Shown here piece by piece: positions 12,390 through 22,400 of a stretch of DNA of 64,000 nucleotides; within the stretch, counting starts at the first letter, position 1, and each line of letters begins with the position of its first letter. Location: contig JAEMWC010000619.1 of assembly GCA_016490735.1 (NCBI GenBank), forward strand, positions 372,001 to 436,000. The letters are read 5' to 3'. Both the position numbers and the translations under genes were made by a program. Source of the stretch: Pachyseris speciosa (taxonomy: Eukaryota; Cnidaria; Anthozoa; Scleractinia; Pachyseridae). Below the pieces are notes generated by a model that did no database searches, was not told the DNA's origin, and saw only the letters and a program-made list of their open reading frames with translations.

Positions 12390-12395
12390 CATATT
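11975..12395 (+). mobile_element. LINE 3'-end fragment with (TATC)n tail, inserted in R2
   Basis: The plus frame from about 11975 to the stop at 12167-12169 reads like a non-LTR reverse transcriptase C-terminus (LFDSIVSNPDHKLHRFLPPK, NYCHYNLRRQRHFANPVMRT, then KRFSSTFLP). An untranslated stretch and a (TATC)n tail at 12348-12389 follow. It separates R2 sequence before it from matching R2 sequence at 12420-12600 after it, as judged from the uninterrupted copy at 17595-17990. Confidence 0.65.
12348..12389 (+). repeat. (TATC)n microsatellite
   Basis: About ten perfect units; forms the 3' tail of the LINE fragment. Confidence 0.95.
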
Positions 12396-13098
12396 TTGAA
12401 GGTAGTACTTGTGGTACTGCCCGCCACTTAAAGAAAAACATTGAAATGGAAAATAGAAGAGTTGTATGCTTGTGGCATGGCTGAAGTACCCAGATTTCTT
12501 TTCGGGCGTGAACAAGGCAACTTAGGATACGCTAGACTGGCTCCAATAAAATGGCTAAAGCGTGGCCCTGCGAAAAAAGTGAGAGCGAAATTTCCAGCCA
12601 GATGCCAAGGCCTGTCCTTGAGGTTTGCTATAAATATATATGCTTTTGATTTTAGGGCAATGTTTTCGATTTGACCATGTAAAAGTGTAATTTTTGGTGT
12701 TGTTCTTTGGCTTTGTTGCCAAACGAACGGTGATATGCAGCAGAATTCGGGAATTGCGGTTGGTTTGTTGGTTGCGATGATTGAAAAGCACACCAGTTGT
12801 TGCTTTTCCCACATTATCATGACGTTGTGACAAAATTTAAAGTAGAAACAAATTATGAATCGAAAGCAAAAGCGTTATTTTCTGCGCATATATGCGTAGT
12901 TGGTCCGTTAAGGGTTAAGGATGTTTGCAGTGCAATAATTTTAAAACTAAACTGCTGTACTGAAAGGCCACCAAACGGATTAAAACGTCACTGTTTTACC
13001 TGATTCATTAGTTTGGTTCGGGGCGTGACGGAGTGGCTTCTGAATTGGACCTCAGTGGGGGAAGAACTATTTAAGTTCAACTGTAAAAAAATTTAACT

Positions 13099-13244
13099 GA
13101 CATAAAAGCATTAACTTTATTATGCAAAGTGATCAACAGTCATTCTAAAGCTCAAGCAATGAATAAACAGCGACATAAAAGCATTAACTTTATTATGCAA
13201 AGTGATCAACAGTCATTCTAAAGCTCAAGCAATGAATAAACAGC
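13099..13244 (+). repeat. 73-bp tandem duplication
   Basis: Two copies (13099-13171 and 13172-13244) of a unit starting GACATAAAAGCATTAAC appear identical to the base, so the duplication is recent. Confidence 0.9.
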
Positions 13245-13390
13245 ATCATACCTATATTCTAACGTTTACAACTAAAAGGAGCAGTGCTAGTCCTAGTACA
13301 TTGTATCTGAGTTTCATAACACGTTTTCACTTAAATAATAATATGTAGATGACTAAGATGAAATGTTTGTTTGCCGGGGTGGTTGCAATG

Positions 13391-13737
13391 GGGAGTTTAA
13401 CATCAACTACGGCAATGGCAAAGAGAACGCCATGAATCAGTAATGAACAACAACAATGGCTTCGCTGGCACGTGCTTTTGAAAATTGATACATTTCGTTA
13501 CCGCGTCCTCTGCAAACAACAACGTAAAATTACCTAATTCAAATTCAAGTGGGGGACTTTCTTTCTTTTTTTAATGTCTTTCATACCAATTTAGTTTTCA
13601 GATTAGATGCTTTGTTCAGTTTTTACAAGTTCATTAAACGAGCTGGAATAACCGATTAGCTACAAATTAAACCATGTGAAATTTTTTTAAAATGATGTTT
13701 TCGTTGGCGCTGCCGTGGTCTTTTGGTTAAACTCCCT
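13391..13737. mobile_element. MITE family M1, copy 1
   Basis: Begins GGGAGTTTAACATCAACTAC and ends GGTTAAACTCCCT. The interior (AGAACGCCA, CACGTGC, ACATTTCGTTAC, CTCTGCAAA) matches the copies at 25820-26186 and 40478-44415. Confidence 0.7.
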
Positions 13738-14232
13738 AGTGAGCGTCTTGAGTTGGAAAGTTTTAACATTGACACGAAAAATTTCGCCGAAAGTTTGAGT
13801 ACTGACATTTTTCTAGTATTAGAGACCGTCCAATGGTGTGTTTTTCTTCTAACTGACGTTTGTTAATGCTGAAAGTTTTCTTGGACAGAAAGAGTCGAGA
13901 GAACTAGGTAGCAGCCCAATAAATTTAAGGAGGTAATTTTCTGTCTACACCGTAAGCATAAGCTACAAAACTATTAAATCCTGTACTACCAAACAAAACG
14001 GTTTTGAATAAATTCAATAGATGTTTAAGACTTTTTTACAAACGTGGTCGAGCGGTTTACACTATGCCATTGATCATACTGTACAAGAGAAAGTAAGGAC
14101 GTAACATGAAACCACAATCGTCGGACTATTTTTTAATTTTTTAAAAAAATTTTAAAAAAAATTTTTAAAATTTTTTAAACAAAAACTAGTGAGCAGCACA
14201 CAGCAACAGATCTTGTCAATGTTTTTTAATAT

Positions 14233-14277
14233 TATCCGACCGGTTTCGTCTGATCAGACAGACTTCATCAGGGATTT
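14233..14277 (-). ncRNA. Hammerhead-ribozyme-like motif (left arm, opposite strand)
   Basis: Inverted copy of the motif at 14780-14824, with the same core, stem II and GTC site, encoded on the minus strand by the left palindrome arm. Confidence 0.6.
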
Positions 14278-14779
14278 AACAAGATTACAAATTGAACTAC
14301 TTTTATACTAAACATTTACAGTATAAAGCACGTTCAAAGTAGGGTGTGAACAGCAAAAAACACCCACAAACAAATACGCACAGGATACAACGTAAATCCT
14401 GCGTTACAAAATGTGCAATAGTTAATTTTGGGGGTCACGATTTAACGTTAAATCGTGACCCCCAAAATTAACTATTGCACATTTTGTAACGTTGTTCAGA
14501 GTAGGGTGTGAACAGCAAAAAACACCCACAAACAAATACGCACAGGATACAACGTAAATCCTGCGTTACAAAATGTGCAATAGTTAATTTTGGGGGTCAC
14601 GATTTAACGTTAAATCGTGACCCCCAAAATTAACTATTGCACATTTTGTAACGCAGGATTTACGTTGTATCCTGTGCGTATTTGTTTGTGGGTGTTTTTT
14701 GCTGTTCACACCCTACTGTGAACGTGCTTTATACTGTAAATGTTTAGTATAAAAGTAGTTCAATTTGTAATCTTGTTAA

Positions 14780-14824
14780 ATCCCTGATGAAGTCTGTCTG
14801 ATCAGACGAAACCGGTCGGATAAT
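14780..14824 (+). ncRNA. Hammerhead-ribozyme-like motif (right arm)
   Basis: CTGATGA core at 14784-14790, one unpaired A, stem II GTCTG/CAGAC at 14792-14807, GAAA at 14808-14811, a tiny palindromic stem III (ACCGGT) and GTC at the expected cleavage point (14815-14817). Flanking ATCC and GGAT pair as stem I. The extra A between core and stem II departs from the canonical motif. Confidence 0.6.
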
Positions 14825-14999
14825 ATTAAAAAACATTGACAAGATCTGTTGCTGTGTGCTGCTCACTAGTTTTTGTTTAAAAAATTAAAAAATTTTTTTT
14901 AAAAATTAAAAAATTTAAAAAAATTGTTTAAAATTTTTTTTAAAAAATTAAAAAAAGATACGATTGAATCAAGGCTATACAAATTCTCTGTCTGCGTCA

Positions 15000-15848
15000 A
15001 TTTGATGCAAAATACGATAGTTGTCATTTTGGATAATCGATTCATCCAATGCTTGCTTCTGTAGAGTAATTTTCAGTTGAGGTTCCAAAGCAATTACCCT
15101 GACTAATTGCAACGGACGATAACAGCGCAATAAACCAATGAGACAGTCCGAAGCAGATAGATGTGGCCGACGCAAAGAGCGGGAAAATGCGTGCGAGCAT
15201 GCAAGTCACGTGGATTGGGTTTGGTTTTGCTTCCCAACCAATCACAGAGCGAGGTAAAGCAAAACCAAAGCTGAACGAGAATTACTTTCGACACTCGAAT
15301 GAAAACCGCTCTATTGATTACGTTTTATAATTAAATATAAATTAATCATACAAAGTATTTAACTTTTAATTTTAGGTAGCATTCTCTCCACCGTTCTCTA
15401 CCAGTAACAATGGCGATCAAATATGTACCAGATTAACTTGTACGAGTCTCTTTGAAATTTTGAACAAATTTACAGGAAGAATCAAACGAAATGCAAGAAT
15501 ATAACTGAGTTAAGGTTTTAACGTCGACACTAATGGTTCAATTGGTGATGACGTTTCTTTTAACGGCATCAACAAAATCAAATCACTATTCCGAAATATG
15601 CAGTGAAAATGACACTATTATATTATAAAAATTGAAAAAAAACCCCGTGATAATGTATAGAATAGCAGGCATTTGACAGGTATCCATCAAAAAAGCCAAC
15701 ATTGCATTGTTGTTACATTCCCAAATTTATAAAGCTCTTATATTCCGATCACTCTGTCAACACCACCCTGGAGCTTAGCAGTGATTTGTTAATCTCCACG
15801 GAAACGGTTTTGTTTCCTCTACCTAATAACGGTAGAAATAATCAGGAG
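15000..15848. other. Downstream flank of gene B, nothing assigned
   Basis: The stretch after the palindrome up to the GAA repeat should include gene B's 3' untranslated region. A clear AATAAA on the minus strand was not picked out. A short hairpin GGTTTTGCTT/AAGCAAAACC-like pair lies near 15222-15265. Confidence 0.35.
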
Positions 15849-15908
15849 TTCTTCTTCTTCTTCTTCTTCTTCTTCTTCTTCTTCTTCTTCTTCTTCTTCT
15901 TCTTCTTC
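15849..15908 (-). repeat. (GAA)n triplet repeat next to gene B stop codon
   Basis: About 20 uninterrupted TTC units on the plus strand (GAA on the gene B strand) start 11 bases beyond the TAG of gene B, so they lie in its 3' untranslated region. Confidence 0.95.
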
Positions 15909-15919
15909 ACATCTTTGCA

Positions 15920-16495
15920 CTAGTCGTACTTGGGAAGCTGAAAGAAAAGTGCAGCGACAGAACCCACTAGAGTGAAAAAGAAAATCCACATGAACAGGGA
16001 GTCCATGATGGATGCCGCCATCATCCACTCTTCCCTTTGTTTTGCCTCCTCGTCTTCCGCTTCTTTCGCCTCAACCAACTTTTCCAAAGCGTTTGCAATT
16101 GTCCCTTGTTTGTATGTAATGGCTCTTGTCAGGTGGCTCTTATCATCAAACTCCTCCGACGTGCCACTCTCTAGGAAGGGCTCCGCGGGTTCCCGTTCAT
16201 CCGACCCGCGTCGGGTACGGTTGTCCATCGGCCACCCTCTGCTTGCCAATCCCGAGAATCTCCTTGGAATAAGAGTTTCGATGTATCCATTCTCAGACCT
16301 CAAGACCGACAGTTTTCGTCTTTCAAGTGGACCGCCGGTCTCCAGCGGGTTTTCGTCATCGCGGAGCTTCTTGTGGAAGATTTTTCCCAGACAGCGAAGG
16401 ACGACAAACCGTAGCCAGTCAGGCATCTTGTGAATGGCAGGGTTGTTAAAATGATATTTAAGAACAACGCACGTCCCGATAAGGGCAACTCCAAC
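15920..16495 (-). CDS. Gene B exon 7: rest of M3, cytoplasmic loop, M4, stop
   Basis: 576 nt from VGVALIGTCVVLKYHF to the TAG at 15920-15922. The loop holds MPDWLRFVVLRCLGKIF (the usual M3-proximal block) and a charged pre-M4 helix (LEKLVEAKEAEDEEAKQREE). The M4 helix is rich in Phe. Confidence 0.9.
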   Translation of the reverse strand, partial: VGVALIGTCVVLKYHFNNPAIHKMPDWLRFVVLRCLGKIFHKKLRDDENPLETGGPLERRKLSVLRSENGYIETLIPRRFSGLASRGWPMDNRTRRGSDEREPAEPFLESGTSEEFDDKSHLTRAITYKQGTIANALEKLVEAKEAEDEEAKQREEWMMAASIMDSLFMWIFFFTLVGSVAALFFQLPKYD

Positions 16496-19400
16496 CTGTG
16501 AAAGGAATCATGGTATACGTTTTGAATAACAGAGTGAATTATTGAACGCCTGGCTTGGGCTCTTTATTGACGTAATGGGTTTTTGAGGGAAGGAGGGAGG
16601 GGTGGGGCATTGGACGAGAAGTGCTGTTTCCTTGGAAAACAATAGAGTACTAAAGTGATGACGTCATAAAACTAAATTTGTGAAATTATGGGATTTGTTC
16701 GGATATTCAGAAAGAATACGATCTACTTGCAAAAAATCAACATTTTCTTACGGTTTGAGAGCGAGATATTAGCACCGTTATGCTCTGCTGACTCCATACA
16801 AATCCTTCTAAAGTTTACTCAGTTCCTAACGTTATGAACTGAGTCAAATTTAGAAGGATTTGTATGGAGTCAGCAGAGCATAACGGTGCTAATATTTCAG
16901 AGCCAATTTGCCTTTAAATACTGATTTTTGGCAAGTTAACATCTTTCATTTTACTCTTTCTGAAAATCTCAACAAATCCCATAATTTCAAAAATTCTAAT
17001 ATTTGTGACATCACACTTTAGCACTCTATTGGAAGCGTTGCTGAAACGGCAACTGTTCAACTTTTGTTGTTCTAACAACAATACAGGCAGCGGAAAGTAA
17101 TACAAGTTAGGACATGGAATTTCTTCATACGGACTACGTCATTAATGGGCCACTCAAGTTTTAAGTTAATTCAAGATAAGTGACACTTATTTATTTCTTA
17201 TTTAATCTTTTGGCAGGGGCTTTTATCTGGGGGCATCTATTTTACGTAAGGATGTTTACCATGAATAACCTTTTTTTAAAAGTGTACGTGGTGTCAAACT
17301 TATGCTTAGCGTTGATTAATCCGATAATGGGCGTCTGTTAGGTCATTTACGGTAATCTGGGCAATGTTTTAAATTCTTTTTCTACCGGCTAATTTGGTCA
17401 CATTTTTTTGCAATTTCCGGAGGGTAGGAGGTCGAATCGACCTGGCTACTCCACAAAAGGGGTTACCACGGAGATTTCGCTGGTCCACAACACCGAAGGC
17501 TCTATCTTTGTTGTCACGCTCGTCACGCTAGCTGTCGTTTATTTCTAAACGATCACTGCAGCTACAATTCGATACTTATTTGATTTATAAGCGTGTTTTT
17601 CGAGCCATTTTCCACATCAGAAGTCCCCTGCCTGGCACCATAAAGCTGGGTTGATGGGTAGACGCAATCCTTTGAAAGAAAACAGAGGTGAGAAGCAATT
17701 TCACACGAAGAGGGCCGCTCAAAGTATTCGAGCGAGTGATGGCAATTCATGGAGTGAGGTCGTGTCTTTAGTCGTTTTGTGAGTGGATTCCTGGAGCTGG
17801 CATGGCAATTTTGGCGAGTTTTGACTTGTTAATAATGCAATTGGTGCAATATTTTGCCAGCAGGACCGGGTGGCTCGACACGGTTCTAAAACATATGTGA
17901 AATGGAAATTGGCAGAATTCCATGCTGCTGTTAGGCAAGAATATTCCAGAATTCCTTTGGGCCACAAACGTGAAAATTACAGACCGTGAGAGCAACTGAA
18001 ATCAAATAGCGTTAACCACGTCGCGCTAAAGAAGTGAGCAGGACAAAGTGGAACAAATTGCAAGAAGTGGAGTCGAAGTTTGCTGGCAATGCAAACTTTT
18101 AACTTCAATAGAAATTTTTGTCTCAAAAGCTTCAAGACAAAGTTGCGTGAATTTTAGTGTTGTCCGAGGGCGATTTTGGTTTTCAAAGAGAATAAACAGT
18201 CACATTAAGTGAAAATTGGAAGTTTCGGTCGGTTTCCAGGGTAATAAAGACTAAAAAAGTGACCTTTTGGCAACGACAGTGGTTCATTTCAACCATAGTC
18301 CGGGATTTAGGCATGTGGCGGGGTTTTCAAAGCATCGGTCATCTATGACCGACATTTTGGTGAGCGGTAGAAAAAGAGTTAAAGTGAAATCTACTGATAA
18401 CTAGAGACTGACTACCTCCCGGCTAACGCTACTAATATTTGACACATTGATAAAGTCGTACCTCAAAAATACAGCAAGAATAGAACGTGGAGATGATGGA
18501 CACTGCATCTGATGTGGGTGGGATAATTTCAGCTACCAGCAGCATAAACACTGTCATGGCAAGAAGATTGGTGATGACCAATGAGAGGCGCTCACCTGAG
18601 TCAGGGGGAAGGTAGAATGACAGTATAGTCAGACCTTGGGCAAAAACAAACGAAGAAATCATTAGTGCAACCTTTGCAAGAGGTAATGTCAACAGGCATT
18701 CACTATTTCACAAATATTTCTTACTCGGAACCAAGCGGACATTCGTCTTAGAGATCATAATCGCTTCCTCCATTATTAGTAGGAGCGGGAGACGTGACAC
18801 AGGACACGCGCGTTTCCTCCTCGCGCGTCTCCCCCATCGCGTGCCATGCTCTTAGTGGCTCCCCATTTCTCTTCGGCGCCACTACGCAGAATAAACTTTG
18901 ACATGAGTTTCGAAGTAGATCCATCCATTTCTTCACCCAGCTATTGATATCCCATGCCCGCTTGACTCCAGTTTTTGATACCACTTTCTAGCGGTATCAC
19001 TTTCAGACTTAAGAATTCAATCATATCATCTCAATTTGCCTTCAGTTTTGTTCACTAATACTTATCCAGTGCAACAGGAAAACTGGTCCTGACCGGCCCC
19101 CAGTTGTTGAAAGAGTGCATAGCACCATCAGCGGATAAACGTGCGTTAGCTGCGATACAGTTTATCCGCTGGACAGCGACTTATCCACTGAATAGGTAAT
19201 GGTAATAGGACTGAGTGGAGTCCAATTCGGTCTGTAATCATACGAGTGATAACAAAATCGGACGACCTCGCAGCGGGAGTCCGATTTGTTTATCATGAGT
19301 ATGATTACAGACCGAATAGGCTAGTTTCGAATTGTAGAAGAACAAAAGAACCAAGTCGAGGTTGAGGGGAATAATTTGCATTTTCTTTTGTCAAAAACAA

Positions 19401-22400
19401 AGGAAAATGCAAATTATTCCCCTGAACCTCGACTTGGTTCTTTTGTTCTTCTACAATTCGAAAATAGCCTATTGGACGACACGAAGTCTTATCACAAATT
19501 AATCATAAAAATTACAATTTCCGAGAAAAGAGGAAGAGCCAAGTTATAAAGCGAAGGAAATTTTGCATTAAAACTAGGCTGACAAAGGAAGCGTAAATTG
19601 TTTAATGTCGCTCTGAAATTGACTACGAGCAAAATGTATGGTGATTGTAACCAAGGTTGTGATTGGTTGATTTAGACTACAGCTTCGAATGCGATTGGTT
19701 GATTTAAAATACTACTTTGAACGTGATTGGCTTATTGAACTGTCCGATAACAAACTGTCCAATAAAAAACTGTCCGATAACAACTTGGCACGTGAATTAG
19801 TGGAAAATAGGAGCTTTTTAAATCAATCACAATCGAGGAAATTGTAATTTTAATGATTAATTAAGTTATCCGCTCATTGAACAACTGAGATGATGGTCAG
19901 ATGTCTTAGAAGTAAATTTTGGACGTTACCTCGACTCAAAGGGTAGCAAAATATGTCAGCGAAATGGAAAAGGTCCCTTATATATTTTGCTACCCTTTTG
20001 CCTCTTCTTACCTACGATAACAAGACATGGGATGATCATGTTAAAGAAAAAGAATAGAGTTCTTCTGCGGATCTTCACAGTATAAGTGACATCTGGATAC
20101 GGAGCATCACAGCACACGTATTTTATTTCATTTCTTACGCAAGGAACACCGATCAACTCCCACTCGCCATTTGTCGCAAAATTCTCTTGGTCGGCCTCAT
20201 CTGCCTCCTTCACCAGATCCATACTATAACCATCATACGTCCAGGAACCAAATTTCAGTTGACAGTGCTGCTCATCAAAGGGGAAATATTTAACGTAGAT
20301 TTTGCAGGAGCTAAGAAGGATTATTGGAGCAAGCCAGAGATTAGTGCCATCACTGCTGACTTTTATTTGCTGTTTAAATCTCTCGAGGGAACCGTCAGAG
20401 CTTCCATCTGCGCTGTAAAGAAAACAACATACACTGGCTGTAAATTGGATTCCTGTACACTGCGTTGTATATATCGTTTTCATAGTATATTTAACACAGG
20501 ACATTGCAATTTTCAATATTGTGATTGGTTTCCTTTTCAAAGTACGTAAGGTATAATGTACTATTTATTTGAAACTCTTCATTTCAAAAGCGAATTGAAA
20601 AAATAGGTACCCAAAGAGTACATGTGTGGGATACACAGTCCACAATGCATTGCAAACTTTGCAACTAGCGCTTTTCTTTTGCATGGAAAATCCGGTTGTT
20701 CTGGTGGTAAATCAAATGTAACAGACTTTTTTTTTTTTTTTTAAGGAATTCCTTCTGAGGTATTCCTCTTTTCTCGTTTTTACCGGGATGCTCAAAAAAT
20801 CCTGTACCATCTGCGGCGTCCCACTAGTTCCATGCTACTTGATGAATTAAGGCGGGACTTAACCTCAACACCGTTTTACCGTCGCTTAAAATGGATTCGA
20901 AGTTAATATGTCGTTCGCGTTTCAAGCAATCCAAAATCCCTATGCTCATCTCATGAAGCCGTGTTGTGAGATATTTTGTGAATTTTTTGGTGATTTTTGG
21001 GTAGATTTGGAAAGAGATACGTTTTCTCAGAGGATTAGTTAAATTGAGTGAAATAGGAAATATTGGTGATTTAAGGAAGGTTTAAAATTGGAATTGTGTG
21101 GAAAATTAGTAGACGGACACCAAAACAGTTCCACAGCAACCTGCAGTGCCCTTGTGGGGTATCACTAACTGTAGTGTTTCAATACATTTCTTCCCATTTT
21201 AATCCTTTCTTCTTCTTAAAATTACACTCCAATTCACATTAAGTCCCACCTTAACGGACCTACAACCCAATGGCAATCGTGTGAGTTTCCACAGGTCTCC
21301 TACACAAAATTATATCAAACTTTTGCTCAGAAACGCTCCTTATGAATCGATGTTTTTCGGCTTAAGTCTTATGGTTAAGAATGTTACTGAGTTAGGAGCC
21401 AGACATACATGTGGACATGTGGGTCGTAGGGAAGTGAGTGGGGGGGGGGGGGGGGGGGGCTCTACACAGGATAGTGGGTCTCAGCCTTTTAATGTTTCCT
21501 CTTTTTCCTTTTTTTTTAGAAAATCAGTCCAGACTTGGGTACTCTTCGCGATGGGGCAACCGAAACTACAGCCTATTATGCAAGTCAGGAGTGCAAGTGC
21601 AGTTGTCGTAAGGTGAAGTACAGTCCTGCCGCATTCGTTCTTTTCGCTCTCTTGGTTTCTTGGTTTGTTTGCTTTAAAAAACGGAAAATTTATAATTTTT
21701 TTAAGCCTGTACTTTGCCACTTCTGAACGGAACGTGAAAGCTCATTGTCTCTGCACTTGATTCTGGACTGAAACTTTATTGCGCAAATGACACATGTAGA
21801 TTAATTACGTGTAAATAAAGTATTGTTGTTCTTGTTGCTGCTGACATAAGCAAATGATAATAAAATACTAATTACATTAGCTAAACCACACTATCCCCAC
21901 TACTGGAACGAATATGGAAAGTAAATGTACGAAAATGATTCAGGAAATAGCTTTGACGTTTGTGAGCAATTTTGTTAAAGCCCATTTATACTCACTTGTT
22001 GTAAAGCGCCAAGTCTGGTTTCCAGATATCAGAAGGGTTGACGTTTATCTCTGAAATTCCTCCATAATGTGTCGCATTCCAGCGAAGAAAAGGATTATTC
22101 CATTTCTGAGGCATTAAAAGTGAGAAGAAAAGTAATCCTTAGCCCTGCCAAGTTGTCACTCACTCCACGTTACCAAAGGGACACACTACATGGGCCTCAA
22201 GAAGTATAAGCATGCGTCATGAACCAAGGCATAGAAGAACAAAACTGTGTGCACATCAAAAGAGACGACCGTTGTAACTTTGTAGATAACATCCAGCCGA
22301 TTGAAATTCTGAGTACCTGTTTTCTGTGGCAATTACCTGACACTGCATGGAGTCACTATCAGCAGCAGGGCTCAATTAACTAAGGAAGTTAAGCCAGCTA

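Larger units (their letters stand above)
14130..14955. mobile_element. Giant palindrome with hammerhead-like motifs in both arms
   Basis: Centre at 14608/14609. Arms run outward through GTTACAAAATGTGCAATAG, ACGTAAATCCTG, CGTATTTGTTTGTGGGTG and CTGATGAAGTCTGTCTGATC to AT-rich ends. The left arm has a 162-bp tandem duplication, so the 90-bp inner palindrome (14402-14491) recurs at the centre. No ORF. The organisation, with hammerhead-like motifs facing outward, resembles Penelope-like terminal repeats or a non-autonomous derivative. Confidence 0.75.

Noticed and set aside
15702..15923. ORF ending in a long Phe run, and its antisense poly-Glu ORF
   Set aside because: Both are translations of the TTC/GAA microsatellite.
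15972..16433. 153-codon plus-strand ORF
   Set aside because: Antisense shadow of gene B exon 7, which has receptor motifs, splice sites and M4 on the other strand.
20187..20549. 120-codon plus-strand ORF
   Set aside because: Antisense of gene B exon 5; no domain and no splice partners.
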